Source of the DNA: Bacteroidales bacterium UBA6397
GTDB taxonomy: Bacteria; Bacteroidota; Bacteroidia; Bacteroidales; UBA932
Length of the DNA: 39,788 nt
Direction: 5' to 3'
NCBI GenBank assembly: GCA_002439875.1
Contig: DJQB01000004.1
Location: forward strand, 1 to 39,788
Shown: in pieces, positions 22,669-31,193 of the stretch
Numbering within the stretch: the stretch's first letter is position 1
Layout of the letters: every line of letters begins with the position of its first letter
The notes under the pieces: generated by a model
Told to the model about the DNA's origin: nothing
Database searches by the model: none
What the model saw: the letters and a program-made list of their open reading frames with translations, nothing else
Translations under genes and position numbers: made by a program

Positions 22669-24441
22669 ATGAGACATCCCAAAATAGGAATCCGTCCTAC
22701 AATAGATGGCCGTCAAGGCGGTGTGCGTGAAAGTCTTGAGGAAAAGACGATGGCACTTGCGGCTAATGTCGCCTCCCTTGTTTCATCCAATTTGAGATAC
22801 ACCGACGGCACTCCGGTGGAGTGTGTGATCGCTGACGGGACGATCGGCCGTGTGGCGGAGAGCGCCGCATGCGCGGAGAAGTTCGAGCGTGAGGGGGTTG
22901 GCGGAACAATCACCGTGACATCCTGCTGGTGCTACGGCTCCGAGACGATGGACATGAATCCTTATTGGCCGAAGGCTGTCTGGGGATTCAACGGCACGGA
23001 GCGTCCGGGGGCTGTTTATCTTGCGGCGGTGCTTGCCGCTCACGCCCAGAAGGGACTTCCGGCTTTCGGAATATATGGACATGATGTCCAGGATCTGGAA
23101 GACAATTCAATTCCTGAGGATGTTGCCGGGAAGATTCTTCGATTTGCCCGTGGAGCGGTCGCTGTCGCCGAGATGAGAGGCGAGTCCTATCTTTCCATTG
23201 GTAGTGTGACAATGGGTATCGCGGGTTCCATCGTGGACACCAACTTCTTTCAGAAGTATTTGGGAATGAGGAATGAAAGTGTCGATGAGGTTGAGATCCT
23301 CAGGCGAATGGATTTGGGAATATACGACCCTGATGAATATGCCAAGGCCATGGCTTGGGTCAAGAAGTACTGCATGACTAATGAAGGATGGGACAAGAAT
23401 CCTGAGGGCAAGCAGAAAACGCGTGAGCAGAAGGACAAAGATTGGGAATTTGTGGTGAAGATGACCATCATCGTGATGGATCTGATGCACGGCAATCCTA
23501 AACTTCGCGAGATGGGATTCAAGGAAGAGGCTCTTGGTCACAACGCCATTGCTGGAGGTTTCCAGGGACAGCGCCAGTGGACTGACTGGATGCCTAACGG
23601 GGATTTCACAGAGACCCTTCTCAACACCAACTTCGACTGGAATGGCCGTAGGGAGCCTTCAATCCTCGCCACCGAGAACGACTCGCTCAACGGAACGGCG
23701 ATGCTGATGGCGCACTTGCTGACGAACCGCCCTCAGATCTTCTCCGACGTGAGGACGTACTGGAGTCCTGAAGCCGTCAAGAGAGTGACTGGTAAGGAAT
23801 TGACGGGCAAGGCCGCCCCAGGCATTATTCATCTTATCAATTCCGGTGCAACAACTATGGATGGATGTGGACAGAGTGCTGATGCTGAGGGTAAACCGGT
23901 AATGAAGCCGTTCTGGGAAATGACAGAAGAGGACGAAAAACGCTGCTTGGAGCATTCGCAGTGGATGCCTGCAGACAGGGATTACTTCCGTGGAGGCGGT
24001 TTCAGCATCCATTTCGTGTCCAAGGGAGATTTCCCTGCCACGATGGCCAGAATCAACATCGTTGACGGTCTCGGCCCTGTCCTTCAGATCGCTGAGGGTT
24101 GGGTTGTTGACATTGACCCTGAAATTCACGAGGTTTTGGACAAACGCACAGATCCTACTTGGCCTACGACTTGGTTCACTCCACGTCTTGACCCGAAGAA
24201 GGATGCCTTCAAGGATGTTTATAGCGTGATGAATAACTGGGGCGCCAATCACGGAGCCGTCTCTTACGGCCACATTGGTGCTGATCTCATCACCTTGGCC
24301 TCCATGCTTCGCATTCCTGTCTGCATGCACAATGTGGATGATTCTAAAATCTTCCGCCCGGCTGCATGGAATGCTTTCGGGATGGACAAGGAGGGAGCGG
24401 ACTTCCGCGCATGCGCCAACTTCGGACCTGTCTATAAGTAG
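22669..24441 (+). CDS. fucI: L-fucose isomerase
   Basis: Converts L-fucose to L-fuculose (and D-arabinose to D-ribulose), the first step of fucose use. The 590-residue protein matches the usual length. It shows family motifs GIRPTIDGRQGGVRE at the N-terminus and TSCWCYGSETMDMNP. The active-site glutamate is in LATENDSLNG (near 340), the metal-binding aspartate in FSDVRTYWSPEA (near 361), and the histidine in VSYGHIGADL near the C-terminus. A fucose permease follows directly. Fuculose kinase, aldolase and a GntR-type regulator, often nearby in Bacteroides, are not in this window. Confidence 0.96.
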   Translation: MRHPKIGIRPTIDGRQGGVRESLEEKTMALAANVASLVSSNLRYTDGTPVECVIADGTIGRVAESAACAEKFEREGVGGTITVTSCWCYGSETMDMNPYWPKAVWGFNGTERPGAVYLAAVLAAHAQKGLPAFGIYGHDVQDLEDNSIPEDVAGKILRFARGAVAVAEMRGESYLSIGSVTMGIAGSIVDTNFFQKYLGMRNESVDEVEILRRMDLGIYDPDEYAKAMAWVKKYCMTNEGWDKNPEGKQKTREQKDKDWEFVVKMTIIVMDLMHGNPKLREMGFKEEALGHNAIAGGFQGQRQWTDWMPNGDFTETLLNTNFDWNGRREPSILATENDSLNGTAMLMAHLLTNRPQIFSDVRTYWSPEAVKRVTGKELTGKAAPGIIHLINSGATTMDGCGQSADAEGKPVMKPFWEMTEEDEKRCLEHSQWMPADRDYFRGGGFSIHFVSKGDFPATMARINIVDGLGPVLQIAEGWVVDIDPEIHEVLDKRTDPTWPTTWFTPRLDPKKDAFKDVYSVMNNWGANHGAVSYGHIGADLITLASMLRIPVCMHNVDDSKIFRPAAWNAFGMDKEGADFRACANFGPVYK

Positions 24442-24450
24442 TCCTTGAAT

Positions 24451-25767
24451 ATGAAGGGGAAAGATTCAATTCTAAAGGCAGGCGGAGTTAGTTACGTCCT
24501 GCCTTTTATTCTCATAACGACTTGTTTTGCCCTTTGGGGATTCGCCAATGACATCACTAATCCGATGGTTAAGGCGTTCTCCAAGATATTCAGAATGAGC
24601 GTGACTCAAGGCTCATTGGTGCAGGTCGCGTTTTACGGAGGCTATTTCTGCATGGCACTTCCAGCAGCGATGTTCATCCGTAAGTTCTCGTACAAGGCCG
24701 GTGTCCTGGTCGGGCTAGGACTCTATGCTCTAGGTGCTCTCCTTTTCCTTCCGGCTAAGTCTGCAGGTCTATACGGATTCTTTCTGATAGCCTATTTTAT
24801 AATGACATGTGGACTGTCTTTCCTAGAGACAAGCTGCAATCCGTACATTTTGAGCATGGGGACAGAGGAAACCTCTACCCGCAGGCTTAATTTTGCGCAG
24901 TGTTTCAATCCGATAGGCTCTTTGATGGGAATGTACGTTGCGATGAATTTCATCCAGGCGCGAATGCATTCTGCCAGCACTGCCGAGAGGGCTCTCTTGG
25001 ATGATGCCGGTTTTGAGGCTATGAAGCAGGCCGACTTGAATGTCCTCACAGGACCTTATTGGGTTGTAGGCCTGGTGATCATTGTGATGTTTGTCCTTAT
25101 TCTTGTGGCCAGGATGCCTAAGAATGCGGACAAAGATCATGAGATGAACGTTGGCCCTGTACTTAAACGCCTGGTTCACAGGCCTCGTTACTGGGAAGGG
25201 GTTGTCGCTCAATTCTTCTATGTCGGGGTCCAGATAATGTGTTGGACATTCATTATCCAGTATGGCACGAGAGTGTTCATGGCGGAGGGCATGGACGAAC
25301 AGGCCGCTGAGGTTCTGTCGCAGAAGTACAACATTGCCGCGATGGTTCTATTCGTGACATGCCGCTTCCTGTGTACATGGCTTATGAAGTTCTTGAAACC
25401 GTCTAAATTGCTGACAATATTCGCAATAGGTGGCATGATTGCGACTGCGGGCGTGATTTTCTTCCAAAATCGTCTCGGTCTTTATTGCCTTGTGTCAGTC
25501 AGCGGGTTCATGTCTCTGATGTTCCCGACAATCTACGGAATAGCACTCGGAGGCCTTGGTGATGATGCCAAATTCGGTGCCGCAGGTCTGATCATGGCAA
25601 TTCTCGGAGGCTCGGTGCTGCCTCCTCTTCAGGCCTGGATCATTGACAAGGGAACCATCGGATTTCTTCCTGCTGTGAACGCTTCGTTCATACTGCCGTT
25701 CATCTGCTTCGCTGTTGTTTGCTTTTATGGAATCCGATCGACTAAGATTCATCTAGCCCGGAAATGA
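24451..25767 (+). CDS. fucP: L-fucose:proton symporter (MFS)
   Basis: A 438-residue 12-helix major-facilitator protein of the FucP/GluP group. It begins with GGVSYVLPFILITTCFALWG, then FANDITNPMVKAF, the FHS signature with the proton-linked Asp. LETSCNPYILSMGTEETSTR is typical of FucP. It imports L-fucose across the inner membrane. The start ATG at 24451 lies in TTGAATATG nine bases after fucI; an in-frame TTG at 24445 is less likely. Its last 26 bases overlap the end of the convergent ComEC-like gene. Confidence 0.9.
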   Translation: MKGKDSILKAGGVSYVLPFILITTCFALWGFANDITNPMVKAFSKIFRMSVTQGSLVQVAFYGGYFCMALPAAMFIRKFSYKAGVLVGLGLYALGALLFLPAKSAGLYGFFLIAYFIMTCGLSFLETSCNPYILSMGTEETSTRRLNFAQCFNPIGSLMGMYVAMNFIQARMHSASTAERALLDDAGFEAMKQADLNVLTGPYWVVGLVIIVMFVLILVARMPKNADKDHEMNVGPVLKRLVHRPRYWEGVVAQFFYVGVQIMCWTFIIQYGTRVFMAEGMDEQAAEVLSQKYNIAAMVLFVTCRFLCTWLMKFLKPSKLLTIFAIGGMIATAGVIFFQNRLGLYCLVSVSGFMSLMFPTIYGIALGGLGDDAKFGAAGLIMAILGGSVLPPLQAWIIDKGTIGFLPAVNASFILPFICFAVVCFYGIRSTKIHLARK

Positions 25768-26881
25768 CTTTCAGGCAGAACACCAGAGCCTGCATCGCGT
25801 GATCGTTAAGCGTCACAAGCGGCTCAGGACACACACCAAAGAATGACAGCGCGATTGTTGCCACAGAAAGTGTCATGATCGCACTTGTCAATGGCAGCGC
25901 TATTAAGTTGGTGATTATGAAATATTTCGGAAAGGTGTGAAAATAGTACCATGCGATTGGCCCAGTGAAAACCTGGCAGGAGATGGAAAGCATGGCCGCG
26001 TCCCATATTTTTCGGAAAGGATTGAATTTTGACAATCCGGAACCGCTGGAGGCTGGATAAATCCGTTCCAAGGTGGGGTAGAGGAGAAATATTCCCGCCA
26101 TGGCCATGTAGGAGAGTTGGAAGCTGGCGGAGGTGATCACATCCGGCTTGAGTGCTAATTGAAGCGTCAGAGCGGCCAGCAAGACACGGACTGGCTCTCT
26201 TTCCCTGCTTAGCAGTTTGGCGGTCTCGTTGATTGTGATGAATAGGAACGCGCGGATGATTGACGGTGCCGCCCCTGTCATGACGGAGTAAAATAGAGCC
26301 GCCCCGATGATTAATGAATATCTCAACTTTCTGACTCTTGGGCTGTTTCCCAGTGGAAGGGTCAGCCTTGTCAGAATGAGGTAAAGCACGCCAAGGTGCA
26401 GGCCGGAGAGGGCGAGAATATGCGAGGCTCCGCTGTCTCTGAATATTCCCGTAATCTCTTTAGTCAGGTCGCTTTTGTCCCCGGTCAGCAAGGCTTTCAC
26501 CAAAGGAGCGGTTGTCTGGGATGGGTAGGGAATGGAATCTATTAAGGAGCGTAGGTGTCCCACGGCTTTTTCGGCAGCCGGACCGATGAATCCGTTGGAA
26601 TATTCAGGAACCCCGCTTGCCAGGGAATAGTTTAGTGAGCAGAATATTCCGGTGAGCATGAATATTCCCGCGAAGGCGGTTCGCCCCTCGCTGAGTTTGC
26701 CGTACCGGTCGCTGATCTTGTCGAAGTGCGCCGCTATGGTCGTTATACAGATGAGTAAAAGAAGAATAGAATCCGTGATGAGCGGCAGTCCCTCGAAAGG
26801 GAAAGGGTATAGAACCGCTCCAGCCGCGACCCCAGCCGCGAATGGAATGCTAATCCCCACAAGATCTCTCGCCTCAGCCAT
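25742..26881 (-). CDS. ComEC/Rec2 core domain protein, short form
   Basis: A 379-residue integral membrane protein. It has the Competence-domain signature LLTGDKSDLTKEIT, then SGASHILALSGLHLGVLYLIL. Helices follow, including YSLIIGAALFYSVMTGAAPS and FFGVCPEPL near the end. ComEC forms the inner-membrane channel for single-stranded DNA in natural transformation. This protein has only the channel core; the C-terminal metallo-beta-lactamase domain and a full N-terminal OB/DUF4131 domain are missing. Its reading frame is intact, so it is a compact form rather than a broken gene. The gene contains four copies of GAATATTC in 230 bp. Function in DNA uptake is inferred only. Confidence 0.85.
   Translation of the reverse strand: MAEARDLVGISIPFAAGVAAGAVLYPFPFEGLPLITDSILLLLICITTIAAHFDKISDRYGKLSEGRTAFAGIFMLTGIFCSLNYSLASGVPEYSNGFIGPAAEKAVGHLRSLIDSIPYPSQTTAPLVKALLTGDKSDLTKEITGIFRDSGASHILALSGLHLGVLYLILTRLTLPLGNSPRVRKLRYSLIIGAALFYSVMTGAAPSIIRAFLFITINETAKLLSREREPVRVLLAALTLQLALKPDVITSASFQLSYMAMAGIFLLYPTLERIYPASSGSGLSKFNPFRKIWDAAMLSISCQVFTGPIAWYYFHTFPKYFIITNLIALPLTSAIMTLSVATIALSFFGVCPEPLVTLNDHAMQALVFCLKVISGLDES
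26440..26668. repeat. Cluster of the over-represented word GGAATATTCA/GAATATTC
   Basis: Copies lie at 26440-26449 (TGAATATTCC), 26597-26606 (GGAATATTCA), 26642-26649 (GAATATTC) and 26659-26668 (TGAATATTCC), all inside the comEC-like gene. Other exact 10-mer copies in the window, either strand, start at 3468, 5324, 5557, 13272, 29875, 37881 and 39351. Further 8-mer cores start at 11805, 12740, 15127, 22024 and 37932. Confidence 0.8.
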
Positions 26882-26895
26882 TGCACTGTCTTTTA

Positions 26896-26929
26896 TTTGT
26901 CAAAAATAGCTATTAATTTCGTATCTTTG
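26896..26929 (+). promoter_or_regulatory. Promoter of the ackA-ptb operon
   Basis: TTTG (26896-26899), 22 bases, then TATCTTTG (26922-26929), 30 bases before the ackA ATG. The comEC-like gene starts divergently at 26881. Confidence 0.65.
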
Positions 26930-26958
26930 CCAACATAATTAAATTAATTTCAAACGGA

Positions 26959-28173
26959 ATGATTATTCTTGTTATCAATTGCGGAAGCTCTTCGATCAAG
27001 TACCAGTTGCTTGACATGAAGAACGATGACGTTTACTCCCTTTTGGCCAAAGGAATAGTTGAAAAGATAGGCCTGGAATGCGGACGACTTCAGCACACAC
27101 CGGCCGGCAAGGAGAAAGTCGTGAAAGATCTTCCTGTGCCAGACCACACTGTCGGAATGCAGATTGTGCTAGAGGCTCTCATTGACAAGGATTACGGTGT
27201 GCTTAAATCATTTGATGACATCGAGGCTGTAGGCCACAGAATTGTGCAGGGCGCTGATTTCTTCTCCGGAAGCGCTATAGTTGACGAGGATGTCATCAAG
27301 AAAATTGATTTCTGCTGCGACTTCGCCCCTCTTCACAACCCGGCACATTTGCTAGGAATCAGGGCTTGTCAGGAAGTACTCCCTTCAGTGCCTCAGGTCG
27401 TTACCTTTGACACTGCCTTCCATCAGACGATGCCTCCTTATGCCTACATGTATGGTCTTCCGTACGAGTATTACGACAAGTATCACATCCGTCGCTACGG
27501 CGCTCACGGAACCAGCCATCAGTTCGTGGCCAAGAAGGGAGCGGGGATGGTCGGCCTTGATCTTAACAACTCAAGGATCATCACCTGCCACATCGGCAAC
27601 GGAAGCTCCATCACGGCCATCGTGAACGGAAAGTCTATCGACACTTCTATGGGGCTCACTCCGCTAGAGGGTCTGGTCATGGGAACCCGTTGTGGTGACG
27701 TTGATGCTAATGCGGTACTCTATATGATGAAGAAGGAAAATCTCACTCCGGACCAGATGTACGACATCGTGAACAAGAAGAGCGGATTCCTCGGAGTCTC
27801 ACAGAAGACATCCGATGCCCGTGAGCTGGACGAACTCGCCAACAACGGTGACCGTAAGGCAAAACTTGTTCTCAAGATGCTGACGTTCCAGATGATCAAG
27901 TACATCGGTGCTTATGTGGCTGAGATGAATGGAGTTGACGCGATTTTCTTCACTGGTGGAATTGGCGAGCACAACAGCCGTCTACGCCGCAGGGTCTGCG
28001 AGAACTTCACTTACATAGGACTCGCTTTCGACTATGAGGCCAATACGGCATGGGGGGTGGACACGGTCATATCCTTGCCTGAGTCGAAGGTAAAGGCGGC
28101 GCTTGTGACAACTGACGAGGAACTGGTCATCGCGCGTGACACCATGCACCTTGTTCAGAGCATGGATGAGTAG
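26959..28173 (+). CDS. ackA: Acetate kinase
   Basis: Interconverts acetyl phosphate plus ADP with acetate plus ATP, the ATP-yielding last step of acetate formation. The 404-residue protein of the ASKHA fold has the phosphate motif VINCGSSSIKYQL at the start. VTFDTAFHQTMPPYAYMYGL follows, then YGAHGTSHQFV (catalytic His), ITCHIGNGSSI, and the C-terminal IFFTGGIGEHN. Length and the MPPYAYMYGLP motif indicate acetate kinase rather than the shorter butyrate kinase (about 355 aa). Unusually, its partner gene 23 bases downstream is of the phosphate butyryltransferase type rather than Pta. Confidence 0.94.
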   Translation: MIILVINCGSSSIKYQLLDMKNDDVYSLLAKGIVEKIGLECGRLQHTPAGKEKVVKDLPVPDHTVGMQIVLEALIDKDYGVLKSFDDIEAVGHRIVQGADFFSGSAIVDEDVIKKIDFCCDFAPLHNPAHLLGIRACQEVLPSVPQVVTFDTAFHQTMPPYAYMYGLPYEYYDKYHIRRYGAHGTSHQFVAKKGAGMVGLDLNNSRIITCHIGNGSSITAIVNGKSIDTSMGLTPLEGLVMGTRCGDVDANAVLYMMKKENLTPDQMYDIVNKKSGFLGVSQKTSDARELDELANNGDRKAKLVLKMLTFQMIKYIGAYVAEMNGVDAIFFTGGIGEHNSRLRRRVCENFTYIGLAFDYEANTAWGVDTVISLPESKVKAALVTTDEELVIARDTMHLVQSMDE

Positions 28174-28196
28174 AATCAATCAAAATCAAGAATATC

Positions 28197-29108
28197 ATGA
28201 TTACAAAATTCGCTGACGTGTTCGCCGAACTCAAGGAGAAAGGCGTATGCAAAAGAATGGTTGCAGCGTGGGCTGTTGACGAGCACACTATCGAGGCCTG
28301 CGCTAAGGCTTCGGAGATGGGCTTCGTGAAGGTTACCCTCGTGGGTGACAAGGATCTCATCAAGGAGACCTGCCAGAAGAACAACATTGACATCGAACTC
28401 TTCGAGATTGTCAACGAACCTGTTGAACTCAAGGCTGTGTCAAGGGCGGTGCAGCTTGTTCACGACGGTGAGGGCGATGTGCTTATGAAAGGTCTTTGCT
28501 CCACGGACAAGTTTCTCCGCGCCATCCTTAACAAGGAGACCGGACTTCTTCCTCCAAAGGGCGTGTTGAGCCACGTGGGTGTCATCGAAAGCCCTAACTA
28601 TCACAAGCTTCTCTTCCTTTCGGACATGGCTGTTATTCCTCTTCCTGACTTCCGTCAGAAGATGAAGATCGCCGGCTATCTGGTCGGTGTGGCCAAGTCA
28701 TTCGGCATCGCCAAACCTAAGCTTGCGTTCATCGCCGCTTCGGAGCAGGTTCTTGACTCAATGCCAGCCTGCATGGAGGCCGCCGCCCTCGCCAAGATGG
28801 TTGACCGCGGACAGATCAAGGGATGCATCGCTGACGGTCCTCTTGCTCTTGATGTCGCGATCGACAAGGAGTCAGTGGAGATCAAGAAACTTGTCAGCCC
28901 GGTGGCAGGTGACGCTGACTGCCTTGAGTTCCCTAACATCGAGTCAGCCAATGTGTTCTGGAAGACAAACTCCAAACTGGCTGTGGGTGTGAAGCAGGCC
29001 GGTATGCTCGTAGGAACTACCGTTCCTTGCGTGCTCGCGAGCCGCGCGGACAGCGTTGACACAAAACTGAACTCCATCGCGGAGGCTGTCATGTTCGTCA
29101 ACAAGTAG
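28197..29108 (+). CDS. ptb: Phosphate butyryltransferase-type phosphotransacylase
   Basis: Transfers an acyl group between CoA and phosphate. The 303-residue protein belongs to the short PTA/PTB family: DVLMKGLCSTDKFLRAIL, SHVGVIESPNYHKLLFLSDM, GPLALDVAIDKESV and the terminal LASRADSVDTKLNSIAEA. Length is typical for Ptb (about 300), not for Pta (330 or 700). The neighbouring kinase is an acetate kinase, so the pair probably makes acetyl phosphate, possibly also butyryl or branched-chain acyl phosphates. Substrate range cannot be read from sequence. A strong terminator follows. Confidence 0.86.
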   Translation: MITKFADVFAELKEKGVCKRMVAAWAVDEHTIEACAKASEMGFVKVTLVGDKDLIKETCQKNNIDIELFEIVNEPVELKAVSRAVQLVHDGEGDVLMKGLCSTDKFLRAILNKETGLLPPKGVLSHVGVIESPNYHKLLFLSDMAVIPLPDFRQKMKIAGYLVGVAKSFGIAKPKLAFIAASEQVLDSMPACMEAAALAKMVDRGQIKGCIADGPLALDVAIDKESVEIKKLVSPVAGDADCLEFPNIESANVFWKTNSKLAVGVKQAGMLVGTTVPCVLASRADSVDTKLNSIAEAVMFVNK

Positions 29109-29132
29109 TCTTTGCTTTTGAATATAATCGAT

Positions 29133-29179
29133 CCGCCCGGTCACTGAGCTTTTGTCGCAGTGCCGGGCGGGATTTTTTT
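29133..29179 (+). terminator. Intrinsic terminator of ackA-ptb, made of a REP-like repeat
   Basis: CCGCCCGG plus CACTG (29133-29146) pairs with CAGTG plus CCGGGCGG (29158-29170) with one bulged T. A run of seven T follows at 29173-29179. The arms contain GGTCACTGAGCTTTTGTCGC, close to the dispersed CACTGAGCTTGTCGAAGTG palindrome. A second copy-like stretch, GGTCACTTCGACATGCTCC, follows at 29181-29199. Confidence 0.85.
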
Positions 29180-29211
29180 CGGTCACTTCGACATGCTCCG
29201 TGACCGATGGA

Positions 29212-30552
29212 TCAGTCAAACCACTCTTTCTCCGGGTCAACCTCTTCAGCCTGTTCCTGGTAGAACATATTCCTTGCCGGGAATCTGGTGGAATATTTTG
29301 CCCGCAGCTTGTCGAAAAGCTCAGCGGTGTGGCGCGCAAGTCCCGGGCCTTTGTAAGTGCTTGTGTTGGAAATGAATATCCAACATTCCCCGTCAGGGAA
29401 GTACTTGACCAGCGCGCTTGTCCCGGCGAATGTCCCGGTGCGCGTCCAGTAACCATCCTTTGTGTCGTTCCAGCCGAGAGAGTATGTGTTCTCGTCGAAA
29501 TATTCAGTCATCAGGTCCACACTTTCCCTGCTGATAATGTCCGGCACTTCCGGCCTGCCGTCTATGGACGCTACCAAGAGTGCCAGTTCCGGAGTGGAGG
29601 CTACCCATGCTCCGGCTCCGGAAAGACCTGTCACATTATTGCCGCCGTAGCAGCGGGTGACCTTTCGGCCGCTGTTGTTGAACTCCTCCGCCGGCTCGTC
29701 ATCGTGCTGGACGTAGTAGCGGGTCTCGTTTGGGAGCCTGTGCTTATAGTAATTGCCGGCAATGTGGAAATCCAAGCATCCGGCAGGGCGCAGAACGTTA
29801 TCCTGCATGAAGGTTTCATAGTCCATCCCGCTGACCTTCTCAATCACCATTGAAAGGGCCAGATAGCCGATATTTGAATATTCCTGTGCGGAGCCAGGAA
29901 CGAATCTCACGCGCCTTTTGAGTTGGAGCTCCATCAGCCGTTCCTGTGAAGGGACCTCGTTCCAACCGTTCTGCATCATTATCCAGCGGGTAGAGAACAT
30001 AGGGTCTCCGCCTCTTTTGGAGAACCCGCCCTTGTGGCGCAAAAGGTCTTCGACCGTTATTCTATTATATAAGGTGTCCTTTATTGCGGCGTTGTAGGTG
30101 GAGTCGTTCAGGATTCCGTCGGGGCCGAAGACATGATTCTTGAGGTTCAGCAGCCCTCTTTCCTGAAGTACCATGATGCCGACCGCTGTCACAAGTTTGG
30201 AGACCGAAGCCATCCGCAGGATGGTTCCCGGCTGCATTTCCTTGCCTGTGTCCGCCTCTCCGTAACCTTTTGCGAAGAGCAGGGAATCATTTCTCATGAC
30301 CGACAGTGACGCTCCGTGTATAGCCCAGTAAGTCAAGTAGTTCTTGACCATCCTGTCAAACCCTTCAAGCGAGGACGTGTCGGACATCTCGTTGGTCAGG
30401 GTTTCGTTGAGGTTGACTGGCACGGGACGGGATTCCTGCTCCGCCGCCGTCATTTTGCCGAACGCGGATTTCCCTGCCATTACGACAATGAGCGCGGCGA
30501 TGAGACCCGCCACGGAAATGACGATCATCCTCCTTGTTCCTCTCACCGTCAT
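29212..30552 (-). CDS. Serine hydrolase, beta-lactamase (class C) superfamily
   Basis: A 446-residue protein with an N-terminal membrane anchor (MIVISVAGLIAALIVVMAG, residues 9-27) facing the periplasm. It has the penicillin-binding-fold triad: SVSK (Ser-x-x-Lys) in RMASVSKLVTAVG, Tyr-x-Asn in YSNIGYLALSMV, and a third-motif candidate RTGTFAG. Activities in this group include D-amino peptidases and esterases; resistance to beta-lactams should not be assumed. It is the last gene of the minus-strand operon. The ATG lies in GGAATATG, four bases after the stop of the kinase-like gene. Confidence 0.85.
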   Translation of the reverse strand: MTVRGTRRMIVISVAGLIAALIVVMAGKSAFGKMTAAEQESRPVPVNLNETLTNEMSDTSSLEGFDRMVKNYLTYWAIHGASLSVMRNDSLLFAKGYGEADTGKEMQPGTILRMASVSKLVTAVGIMVLQERGLLNLKNHVFGPDGILNDSTYNAAIKDTLYNRITVEDLLRHKGGFSKRGGDPMFSTRWIMMQNGWNEVPSQERLMELQLKRRVRFVPGSAQEYSNIGYLALSMVIEKVSGMDYETFMQDNVLRPAGCLDFHIAGNYYKHRLPNETRYYVQHDDEPAEEFNNSGRKVTRCYGGNNVTGLSGAGAWVASTPELALLVASIDGRPEVPDIISRESVDLMTEYFDENTYSLGWNDTKDGYWTRTGTFAGTSALVKYFPDGECWIFISNTSTYKGPGLARHTAELFDKLRAKYSTRFPARNMFYQEQAEEVDPEKEWFD

Positions 30553-30556
30553 ATTC

Positions 30557-31174
30557 CTAAATCAATCCGGCCTTCCTGCCGAAGTCAATTATGAAGCCGG
30601 CGGTCCCGTCTATTCCTAGGAGCGATGAGTCAATGCAGAGATCATAGTCTGACGCGGCTCCCCAGTTCCCGAATGTGAAGAAGTTGTAGTAGGTCTCCCT
30701 CGTCCTGTCCTGCCTGACTATTCTTACACTGGCCTCTTCCGCGCTAATTCCAAGTCTTTCGGACACTCTTTTAACCCTGTCCTCCATAGGCGCGCTGACA
30801 AAGACATCCAGACACTTCAACTCCCTGAGAATGTAGTTTGAACATCTTCCGACGAAGATCGCGGAGCCTTTGGAGGCGATGTTCTTGATGGTGTCGCTCT
30901 GGATCTTGAAGAGTTCGTTGTCTCCCACATAGTTGTGGGCGCTGCCGAACCTTCCGCTGCCGAAAAATGAGGAGATGTTGAATATACTTCTTTTCTCGTC
31001 GCTGCGCTCCAACAGTTCCTTGCTGAAGCCACTCTCGTCAGCGGCCTTGGAAATCAGCTCGTTGTCGTATACTGGTATGCCGAGGGCTCCGCCGACCTTC
31101 AAGGCGACGAGTTTCCCGCCGCTTCCGAACTGGCGACCGATGTTGATTATAGTGATTTGTCCGTTCATATTCAT
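30557..31174 (-). CDS. Cytidylate kinase-like family protein
   Basis: A 205-residue P-loop protein opening MNMNGQITIINIGRQFGSGG, with the non-standard phosphate loop GRQFGSGGKLVA. NELISKAADESGFS, IFVGRCSNYIL and RIVRQDRTRETYYNFFTFG follow. It resembles the Cytidylate_kin2 group common in Firmicutes and Bacteroidota. True CMP kinase activity is uncertain. The frame extends to 31213 inside the MATE gene; the start at 31174 (or the ATG two codons later) lies 19 bases after the MATE stop. It is the fifth gene of the operon. Confidence 0.85.
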   Translation of the reverse strand: MNMNGQITIINIGRQFGSGGKLVALKVGGALGIPVYDNELISKAADESGFSKELLERSDEKRSIFNISSFFGSGRFGSAHNYVGDNELFKIQSDTIKNIASKGSAIFVGRCSNYILRELKCLDVFVSAPMEDRVKRVSERLGISAEEASVRIVRQDRTRETYYNFFTFGNWGAASDYDLCIDSSLLGIDGTAGFIIDFGRKAGLI

Positions 31175-31193
31175 TGATGTTAGTCGTGTGCCG

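Noticed and set aside
26959..28173. Butyrate kinase
   Set aside because: The 404-residue length and the MPPYAYMYGLP and HIGNGSSI motifs are those of acetate kinase; butyrate kinases are shorter.
29212..30552. Antibiotic-resistance beta-lactamase
   Set aside because: The class C-like fold is shared with many peptidases and esterases; the third motif is atypical, and the gene sits in a housekeeping-like operon.
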